NCBI GenBank assembly: GCA_018658105.1
Contig: JABHVW010000015.1
Coordinates: forward strand, 47,209 to 111,208
Reading direction: 5' to 3'
Length of the DNA: 64,000 nt
From: Candidatus Peregrinibacteria bacterium
GTDB lineage: Bacteria > Patescibacteriota > Gracilibacteria > UBA1369 > 2-02-FULL-48-14
Position numbers and translations under genes: made by a program. This document shows positions 57,225-64,000 of this stretch, one piece after another (the first letter of the stretch is position 1; each line of letters begins with the position of its first letter). The notes under the pieces are model-generated. The model was not told the origin of the DNA and ran no database searches. It was given only the letters and a program-made list of their open reading frames with translations.

Positions 57225-57298
57225 AAAGAAAACTGCTTCCCTTCGCGGGAAAACCCGAACACAAACATAAAATAAGTTGAAAACATTGTGCTTCCATT
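57225..57298 (+). repeat. 74-bp direct repeat, copy B
   Basis: aaagaaaactgcttcccttcgcgggaaaacccgaacacaaacataaaataagttgaaaacattgtgcttccatt. Confidence 0.85.
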
Positions 57299-57450
57299 TT
57301 TAATGGAGCCCGAAGGGTGCCAGTGAAAATGGATGTATTCTGAACAGAGGCGAACGTAGTTCGAAGCTGGCTAGGAACGAGAGTCGCGGGGGAGCTTGCT
57401 CACCCATGACCGAGTGACGACGACAGTGCAAGTTGAACAAAGTGAAACTT

Positions 57451-57470
57451 ACTCTGGTAGATGGCTCCAT
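57451..57470 (+). repeat. Attachment core (distal), element 2
   Basis: ACTCTGGTAGATGGCTCCAT, identical to 44504..44523. Confidence 0.85.
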
Positions 57471-57496
57471 TTTGAAGTGGCCAACCGTGGGTGGTT

Positions 57497-58483
57497 TTAT
57501 GAAATAATTTCTTTAACACGCCGCCCCATATCATCTTGTAGTTCATGGACTTTGGCCTGATTTAGCCTTAATACAGGGACATCTCCAGTTTTTTTATTTA
57601 TTGTGCTCTGCTGCTTTAAATCTGCATCCCATCCAAGTGCCTTCAAAACTGCCATGTAACTTTCTGCACAGACATTTGCCAATTCTGGGCTTGCCTGGCC
57701 TGGCAAACGGACTCTGTAGAAAGCTCCTTCTTTTGTTCCATTTAAACTTAAATATACCTGCATGAAATCCATCATTAAACTGCGTGCCAAAAGAGCCTCC
57801 CTTCTTTCCTTTGCATCTAGGCTGTTTTCAGCAAGTTCAAAAAGGTGAGGGAAGGGCCTTTGCCTTTGATCTTCCCAAGCACCTTCATTGGCTAGATGCA
57901 AAAGGCGAGCCAAAGCCATTTCTGGTCTCATCATAAATTTACTCTTGTTTTTCACTTCACTACTAGCGAGCCATCCACGCTTTGCTAAGTGCTCTACCAA
58001 AGGTAGAAAAGTGGCTCTTTGCTGATCATTACTTCGCTTTAATGTTTCCATGTTGAATGTCTGACGACCTCTGACTTTTCGAGTCGAGCCAGAAGAATGG
58101 TGAACTGCGCATAGCAGCGCTATGAGTTCAAAATGTGGATTGTTTGCGTCAAAATCTGCCAAGGCATCAAAAAGAATATGTGGCTCTGGCTGCAGCAAAT
58201 TAGGCGAAGTAGTTGGGAATAAGCCATAATCATGTAATTGCCATAGTTGAGGCACTGGCTTAGGTGGATTTCCTAGCTGGACTCTTTTTGCCCATTTTTG
58301 TTCACGCTTATAGTCATTGCTGTGTGTTGGACCATATCTCCTTGCAAAATCTGCAGGCCTAATATTACGAGCAACTACGTTAGGATAATGCTCTCTATAT
58401 CTTTCCAGACTTGCAGTTCCACCAACATATGTAGCTGCAATGTCAGCAGGACTTATTTGAAAATCTTTTAGTCTTTCATTCAT
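57497..58483 (-). CDS. Hypothetical protein
   Basis: 328-aa ORF immediately outside element 2. Confidence 0.7.
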   Translation of the reverse strand: MNERLKDFQISPADIAATYVGGTASLERYREHYPNVVARNIRPADFARRYGPTHSNDYKREQKWAKRVQLGNPPKPVPQLWQLHDYGLFPTTSPNLLQPEPHILFDALADFDANNPHFELIALLCAVHHSSGSTRKVRGRQTFNMETLKRSNDQQRATFLPLVEHLAKRGWLASSEVKNKSKFMMRPEMALARLLHLANEGAWEDQRQRPFPHLFELAENSLDAKERREALLARSLMMDFMQVYLSLNGTKEGAFYRVRLPGQASPELANVCAESYMAVLKALGWDADLKQQSTINKKTGDVPVLRLNQAKVHELQDDMGRRVKEIIS

Positions 58484-58560
58484 ATTTAGATAGATAGCAT
58501 AGGTGATTTTTACTATTTGTCAAGCTTGACTCTTCTGGTGAGTCGGGGAAGAATGGGTGT

Positions 58561-59421
58561 ATGGAAATTTTGGAGAATCATTTATTGGGGCAATATGGGA
58601 CCTTTCAGATAGGTGGACTGGCGGATTATTTTTTGGAGGCCAAATCTGTTGAAGAGCTGAAGGATGGTTTGAAGTGGGCGGAGGAGAAAAATCTGCCTTA
58701 TTTTGTGTTTGGGATGGGGAGTAATTTGCTGTTTGATGATGCTGGATTTCGAGGTTTGGTGATAAGGGTGAAAACGTCTGAAGTTGAGGTGAAAGGGGAG
58801 GAAATCCATGCAGATGCTGGGGTTTTGGCTGCGGTTTTGGTTATGGAGGCGGCGAAGGCGGAATTGACCGGTTTAGAGGAATGGAATGGGCTGCCTGGGA
58901 CAGTTGGTGGAGCTGTGTTTGGTAATGCTGGATGTTTTGGTGTGGAGGCGAAAGATGTTTTGAAAAGTGCTGAGATTTTTGTGCCGGGTGAAGGCATTAA
59001 AAATGTTGATGTGGACTATTTTGAATATGGGTATAGAGAGTCTAAATTGAAGCGTGAGCCTGCAGTGGTATTGCGAGCTGTTTTTGGCTTGAAGAAAGGG
59101 GAAACTAGTGAAATTTTGGTGAAAATGAATCAGATCTTGAAGGATAGGGCAGGTAAGCAGCCGGCGGGTTTGACGACTGGCTCTTTCTTTAAAAATCCTA
59201 GCCCCGAAAAACCGGCTGGAATGTTGATTGATCAGGCGGGGTTGAAAGGCCATGCTTTAGGTGCAATGCAAATATCAGATCAGCATGCAAATTTTTTCTT
59301 TAATCGTGGTGGTGCGACGGCGGCAGATGTGAGAGGTATTTGTGAATTTGTACAAGAAAAAGTAGAGGAGAAATTTGGTATTAAGCTGGAGCCGGAACTA
59401 ATTTTTGTACCCGTGCAATAA
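58561..59421 (+). CDS. murB: UDP-N-acetylmuramate dehydrogenase
   Basis: FGMGSNLLFDDAGFRGLVI, LPGTVGGAVFGNAGCFG, TTGSFFKNPSPEKPAGMLIDQAGLKG. Confidence 0.95.
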   Translation: MEILENHLLGQYGTFQIGGLADYFLEAKSVEELKDGLKWAEEKNLPYFVFGMGSNLLFDDAGFRGLVIRVKTSEVEVKGEEIHADAGVLAAVLVMEAAKAELTGLEEWNGLPGTVGGAVFGNAGCFGVEAKDVLKSAEIFVPGEGIKNVDVDYFEYGYRESKLKREPAVVLRAVFGLKKGETSEILVKMNQILKDRAGKQPAGLTTGSFFKNPSPEKPAGMLIDQAGLKGHALGAMQISDQHANFFFNRGGATAADVRGICEFVQEKVEEKFGIKLEPELIFVPVQ

Positions 59422-59488
59422 GGAAGACTTGATGTTGGATTATGAATCTGCGTATAATACGCAAGAAATCGTTTATAACCCACGCACA

Positions 59489-59902
59489 ATGAACGCAATT
59501 ATAAAATCACAGTTTCTTAGAGAGGTTCTTCTTTTTACAGGACTACTTGGAGCTGCACTTCTTATTTCCGCACTATTCGCTGAACCTAGTTTGGCGGGTG
59601 GCCTGATTGATCCTTCAGACAATCCTAGCCTAATTTCTGGCGCAACTGATGGAGATGGAGACCTTAAGTCTCTTGTTCAAACTATGCTTAACTTCTTCCT
59701 TGGATTCCTCGGATTCGTTGCTACGGTGATGGTTATTTATGGAGGTGGACTTTATGTGACTTCTCAAGGTAAAGACGAACAAGTTGGAACAGCGAAAAAG
59801 GTACTTCTATACGCGATTATCGGTATAATTATCATCCTTCTTTCATTCGCAATTATCAACACCGTTCTTGGATCAGCTTCAAGCGGAAGCTTGGGAGTTT
59901 AA
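59489..59902 (+). CDS. T4SS_pilin/TrbC-like small membrane protein
   Basis: Signal sequence then two long TM helices: MLNFFLGFLGFVATVMVIYGGGLYVTSQG and LLYAIIGIIIILLSFAIINTVLG. Confidence 0.75.
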   Translation: MNAIIKSQFLREVLLFTGLLGAALLISALFAEPSLAGGLIDPSDNPSLISGATDGDGDLKSLVQTMLNFFLGFLGFVATVMVIYGGGLYVTSQGKDEQVGTAKKVLLYAIIGIIIILLSFAIINTVLGSASSGSLGV

Positions 59903-59920
59903 GAGCTAAAGATTAATTTT

Positions 59921-59948
59921 AAAAGAGCCTGCGGTGCAGGCTCTTTTT
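59921..59948. terminator. Intrinsic terminator
   Basis: AAAAGAGCCTGCGGTGCAGGCTCTTTTT. Confidence 0.9.
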
Positions 59949-59958
59949 GTTTGGCTTT

Positions 59959-60462
59959 TTATACTGAAGTGGCCTGTGCGGTTTCGCCCACACGCTCTTT
60001 TTGTTCTGGGTCTATTTTTAGGTGGATAGTGTTTGCCTGTATTTCTGAGATGTCTGAGGCATCGAATTGCCTATGGTTCCATTCTAGCCTTATAAAGCGT
60101 CGGCATGAGGTCAAATTTAATATGCGGTTGCTTTCTGTTTCGTAGGTGAAATCTTGTACTCTGCCGAGGTATTTGCCAGATTTTGCTACAACTTTTTTGC
60201 CGTTTAAAAGGCAGCGTTTCATTCCGAATTGTTTGATTCTGAGTATGTCGAGAGGCGAGAGTAAGCGATTTTTATCTGCGATTTTCAGTGGATCTCCCCA
60301 TTTCTCTATATCTGTGGGGGCAATTGCCTTTGAAATCCCTACAAGAAAGGCTAAAACTGCGCTGTTTTCGGGATTCATGAAGACTGCGCTAAGAGTGCCA
60401 CAAGGAGCATTATCATCATCTCTGATTGAAGTACCTGTGAGCTTTGACCAAAGTATTTGCAT
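59959..60462 (-). CDS. PRC-barrel-like domain protein
   Basis: WSKLTGTSIRDDDNAPCGTLSAVFMNPENSAVLAFLVG; KKVVAKSGKYLGRVQDFTYETESNRI. Confidence 0.7.
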   Translation of the reverse strand: MQILWSKLTGTSIRDDDNAPCGTLSAVFMNPENSAVLAFLVGISKAIAPTDIEKWGDPLKIADKNRLLSPLDILRIKQFGMKRCLLNGKKVVAKSGKYLGRVQDFTYETESNRILNLTSCRRFIRLEWNHRQFDASDISEIQANTIHLKIDPEQKERVGETAQATSV

Positions 60463-60514
60463 ATTGCCAATTTACCATATTTTTGGTATAATTAGCAGAT
60501 TAAAACACTTTTAT

Positions 60515-60826
60515 ATGGCGACAGCTGATGAAGTTATAGCACTGGCAGAGAAGATTCCTGCGATTCCTGAAGGAATGCTTAAGGAAATTCGTGTTGATGC
60601 TCCGAAGATGACAGATGAGCAGCTTACGATTTTCATGAAGAAGCTGGAAAATATTGCGAAGATACAACTTGAAGATACAAAGCAGAAAATTGCTTTATTT
60701 AAGGGCTTCAAAGGGCACTTGGAAGGTGAGAAAAAGAAAGAAATGCGTAAAGAACGTGCGGAAACTGAAAAGGCAGAAAGAATAGTGGAGCTTGAGGAAG
60801 CACAAAAATTACTTGATGAAATTTAA
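60515..60826 (+). CDS. Small charged coiled-coil hypothetical protein
   Basis: ATG 60515 after TATAAT-like box; precedes the next ORF by 2 bp. Confidence 0.65.
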   Translation: MATADEVIALAEKIPAIPEGMLKEIRVDAPKMTDEQLTIFMKKLENIAKIQLEDTKQKIALFKGFKGHLEGEKKKEMRKERAETEKAERIVELEEAQKLLDEI

Positions 60827-60828
60827 TT

Positions 60829-63800
60829 ATGGGTGAAACAAATGAAAATTTAGGTGATTTAGAGACTAGCTTAGATTTAGATGCACTTGGTGAAGAACTT
60901 GTTAAATTGGCTTCGCTGTCTGAAGATTTGAAAGATGTGGATCAATATATGTTAGAATCATATGTTGAACATGACAAGGATGCGGAGCTGCTGGTTGCAG
61001 CTTTACGTAATCCTGAGGACACAAGTTTGAGGCTTGAAGTTTCTATACTTGATCTAGAACAATATTTGACTGCTGCTAAGCGTGGTTATGATTTTGAGGA
61101 TAATCTAACTAGCCCTGGCGTAGGAATTTATCATAAAGTTATTGAAGGCGTATATATTGAAGCAAGCGATTTGGATGGTGAACGTGGATATATTATCCAA
61201 ATGGAGGGGGTTCCTAATCAACATATTTGTCGTAAAGGCGAAAAATTTCAATATGGTGGTTTTGATGATTTGGCCGAGTGGGAAGCAATTTTAATGGCTT
61301 CATTAGCCGCTAAGGCTTTGCAAACTAGTATAGATAAAAAACCAGTGGTCGGCGTAGATAATCCATTTGCATTTTCTCCAATTAATGGAAGGCCATATTT
61401 TTACTCTAATAATGGGCAAGATACTCTTGCTTATGGATTTTCAACTGTGAAATTTTCGAGTACTGGCTACAAAAGTCTTGATAGACATATGGGAAAAGAA
61501 TTTATTGATCATATCAATGAAGAATATAATGCAAAGATGAAAAAGGCAAAGCCAAAAGCGGCTCCTGTGAAAAAAGCAGCTCCAAAAGTAGTTGAGGAGG
61601 TGGCTGAGGAGGTAAAGAACCCCGAAGCTATTGCTCTAAGCGAGAAACTAAAATCTATGACTGAAATAGAAAGGGCATGTGTTGTGAGTGGCATGAAAGG
61701 CAGCAAACTGGATAATAACGACAGTTTAATTAGGGCTGTCTTAAGTGCTGATGAATGGATGATTGGAGACAATATCGAGAATGTTAAAGCTGCGTTAAAG
61801 AACCATGATGAAGTAGTGGCCTATGCAATAGATGATGCGACATCAAATAAATCTATAGGGATTTCTGCAGAACAGATTTTGACGGCTTTGGCTAATGAAA
61901 ATCCTGAGCTTTTGGAAGCTTTTTATAGTCAATTATATCAATATGCTACTGCTGATCAGCTTACAATGTTTGATGATTTGAATGCTTTTGTAGGATCTAT
62001 GGAAAAAATAGACAAGACACAATATCGTCGTTTGCAAACTACTGATGATAAGTTTTATATGGCTGAAATTGTTTCATCGGAGACTGATGGATTGCGATTT
62101 AAAACTAATGATAGCAAAGAGATTTTTCTACCATATGAGCAGTTAACAAATATGCAGCCAATTGATAAAAATCAATTTATGAGTGCAGAGTCTGAGCCCA
62201 TATCTGTACCGGCATCTACAGCTAGTACGACTGCGAGTGAAGCTCCTGCACCTAGGCCTAGTGCTTCTGTAAGCTCTGCGGCGCCAAGACCTACAGCAAA
62301 ACGTGTAGAAAAACCTGCACGTAATATGTGGGAAGCTGTAAAAAAGAAAAATGGTGGCTTTACATATAATCCGACAAATGCGGCTGAAAATGCCATTAGG
62401 ATTGAGAAAGTTGTTGGAAAGCTTAAGATTGATAAAGATGCTGTTTTGACTTCGAGTGCTTATAAGGGGAAAGAGTTTGCAGCACACAAAGGTTCGTATT
62501 ATGAAAAACTTGCTAATGGTACATTTGGCTCACAAAGACTCGTTTTGAGAAAGGGTGATGGGGTTAGTGTAAAAAAAGCTGAGGCTCCGAAAGTTGCTGA
62601 AGCTGATGTTGCACCTGCTGTGGTTGCTGCGAAGCCAGAGAAAAAAGTTGTTAAGAAAGCTAAGAGGCCTGTTGCACCTATGGCAAAGCCTGATGTAGTG
62701 GAGGGCCTTAAGGGTACAGTGGCAGTTGTTGAATTAACGCAAATGATTGGAGATAAGCTAGGTTGGAATCCTGCAACAAGGAATAAATTTAGTCGACTGT
62801 TTATACCAAAACTTGGACGCGATTCCATTAAAGATTTGGAAGTAAATCTAAATTTTGGTGTTGTTACAGTTTCTTATGCTCTGGCTGATACAAAGGAGAT
62901 TAAGACTTTTTCTGTCTTTCCAAACAACTTTGAGCTCTCGGATTTGGCTGACCCTAATAAAATGAAGAGGAAAGCTGGGAAAGCTTTAATGGATGCAATG
63001 TTTAAGAGCAATCCTGAAGGTAAAATGGTGGATGCAACAGAGGCTTTTACTGCTGAGGTGGAGACTAAAATGGAGAGTGCTGTAGCAAAATTGAATAAGA
63101 AGACTGAAAAATATGCGGCTGTTAAGGTAGGGGGCTTTAATACAGTTAGTAATGTGAAGGCTCAGGAAATTAGCCGCCTGACTAATGACATATCGTTTGC
63201 GGTGGATAATATTTCGGATTATGACCCTAAATTGATGGAAAGCATCAATAATGAAAAAGGCATACTTGATGCACTTGCGAATGCTGAACGTGCACTTGAA
63301 GGTCATGAGGGTAGTGAACGAGTTGCAGGATGGAGGGTTTTGCGTAGCCCTAAAATGCCTGTGACCGTTGAGCACAGTGGTGTTTATAAGAAAATGCAAG
63401 AAATGGGACTGACTATTGCAGGTGATAAGCTATATGGCCCTGGGAAGCAGGTTGATATTGGTGATGCCGATTATGTTTATATTAATACTTCGGGTACAGA
63501 CCTATATATCTCTATGAGAATGCCTAACAATGAGAGATTGAGAGTTACGGAAAGTAATGGTGCTGACTTATTAGCTGGAGTTGCACTTGCAAATTTTGCC
63601 GATAAATACAGGAGAGGCTTGATTCCTGAAGGTCAGTTTGCAACGAGTAAACTCACATTAATTGGTGATTTGTCTGGCACTAAATATGCAGCAGAAGCGC
63701 CTGCTTTTTTTGCAAAACTTGATGACACTCCTGAGAATCCAAAAGCACCTTTTAGGATTGCTGATTTGCTTCCAAAATTCAAGAAGAAGGGGGAAGAAGA

Positions 63801-64000
63801 ACCTACAGAGCATGTGGCTGATACAGCTGCAAAACCTGAGCAAAGACTGGAAGATATAATGGGACATGTTGCGACGAGTCAAGATTCAACATCGGTTACA
63901 ATTCAGGAATATGAAACTGCAGAATATATGAAGAAGAATCAATTATTTTTGCAGGGTAATAAACTTTTGAAGAGTTCAAAGCCTATTAGTTATAGAATGC
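60829..64000 (+). CDS. Very large hypothetical multidomain protein with Ala/Lys/Pro linkers, partial (runs off right edge)
   Basis: Frame from ATG 60829 (MGETNENLGDLETSLDLDALGEELVKLASLSEDL) appears open to the window end (at least 1057 codons; several lines checked by hand); absent from the ORF track because no stop lies in the window. Confidence 0.8.
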   Translation, partial: MGETNENLGDLETSLDLDALGEELVKLASLSEDLKDVDQYMLESYVEHDKDAELLVAALRNPEDTSLRLEVSILDLEQYLTAAKRGYDFEDNLTSPGVGIYHKVIEGVYIEASDLDGERGYIIQMEGVPNQHICRKGEKFQYGGFDDLAEWEAILMASLAAKALQTSIDKKPVVGVDNPFAFSPINGRPYFYSNNGQDTLAYGFSTVKFSSTGYKSLDRHMGKEFIDHINEEYNAKMKKAKPKAAPVKKAAPKVVEEVAEEVKNPEAIALSEKLKSMTEIERACVVSGMKGSKLDNNDSLIRAVLSADEWMIGDNIENVKAALKNHDEVVAYAIDDATSNKSIGISAEQILTALANENPELLEAFYSQLYQYATADQLTMFDDLNAFVGSMEKIDKTQYRRLQTTDDKFYMAEIVSSETDGLRFKTNDSKEIFLPYEQLTNMQPIDKNQFMSAESEPISVPASTASTTASEAPAPRPSASVSSAAPRPTAKRVEKPARNMWEAVKKKNGGFTYNPTNAAENAIRIEKVVGKLKIDKDAVLTSSAYKGKEFAAHKGSYYEKLANGTFGSQRLVLRKGDGVSVKKAEAPKVAEADVAPAVVAAKPEKKVVKKAKRPVAPMAKPDVVEGLKGTVAVVELTQMIGDKLGWNPATRNKFSRLFIPKLGRDSIKDLEVNLNFGVVTVSYALADTKEIKTFSVFPNNFELSDLADPNKMKRKAGKALMDAMFKSNPEGKMVDATEAFTAEVETKMESAVAKLNKKTEKYAAVKVGGFNTVSNVKAQEISRLTNDISFAVDNISDYDPKLMESINNEKGILDALANAERALEGHEGSERVAGWRVLRSPKMPVTVEHSGVYKKMQEMGLTIAGDKLYGPGKQVDIGDADYVYINTSGTDLYISMRMPNNERLRVTESNGADLLAGVALANFADKYRRGLIPEGQFATSKLTLIGDLSGTKYAAEAPAFFAKLDDTPENPKAPFRIADLLPKFKKKGEEEPTEHVADTAAKPEQRLEDIMGHVATSQDSTSVTIQEYETAEYMKKNQLFLQGNKLLKSSKPISYRM

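Larger units (their letters stand above)
44504..57470. mobile_element. Integrated element 2 in tRNA-Thr(TGT): serine + tyrosine recombinases, LexA-like, Thoeris-like TIR operon, iteron-like repeats, SpoVG-like
   Basis: 20-bp perfect direct repeat ACTCTGGTAGATGGCTCCAT at 44504..44523 and 57451..57470; recombinase abuts the tRNA. Confidence 0.88.

Noticed and set aside
57301-57450. Additional tRNA or pseudo-tRNA between copy B and the distal core
   Set aside because: No cloverleaf found; the minus strand here instead encodes the predicted circular-form recombinase tail and downstream sequence.
1-64000. UGA-recoded (code 25) genome
   Set aside because: TGA appears as a normal stop (e.g. M23 gene end at 34237..34239 and ATGA overlaps), and core genes contain no internal TGA in the supplied track.

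Overview
AT-rich bacterial chromosome segment whose gene style resembles a CPR/Patescibacteria genome (lineage is inference). Reading TGA as a stop looks consistent with code 11. The backbone carries a dGTPase-like gene, two PrsW-like proteases, nrdR, an L,D-transpeptidase, argS, LemA/TPM, a CNNM/CBS protein, an S41 protease, an M23 peptidase, a Phd/YoeB toxin-antitoxin pair, pcrA, a ComEC-like MBL protein, murA, murB, a T4SS-pilin-like gene, and two very large surface or repeat proteins that run off the window edges. Two integrated elements are delimited directly by sequence. Element 1 (about 11.5 kb, 14612..26120) sits in tRNA-Ser(TGA) with a 10-bp duplication. Element 2 (about 13.0 kb, 44504..57470) sits in tRNA-Thr(TGT) with a 20-bp duplication. 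In both, a large serine recombinase ORF reads through the attachment core into the antisense of the host tRNA. Reconstructing the excised circles in silico keeps the ORF open through attP and gives a different C-terminal tail (…WRRVVDDVRTLIEANHTQFNVFATTVLVRGF* and …YQSKFHFVQLALSSSLGHG*). Each element also encodes a tyrosine recombinase. Element 1 carries a type III restriction-modification system preceded by a three-tier nested inverted repeat. Element 2 carries a compact Thoeris-like TIR (DUF1863) / membrane protein / 72-aa protein operon divergent from a LexA-like repressor, plus iteron-like repeats. All coordinates and translations were read by eye and no database search was run.
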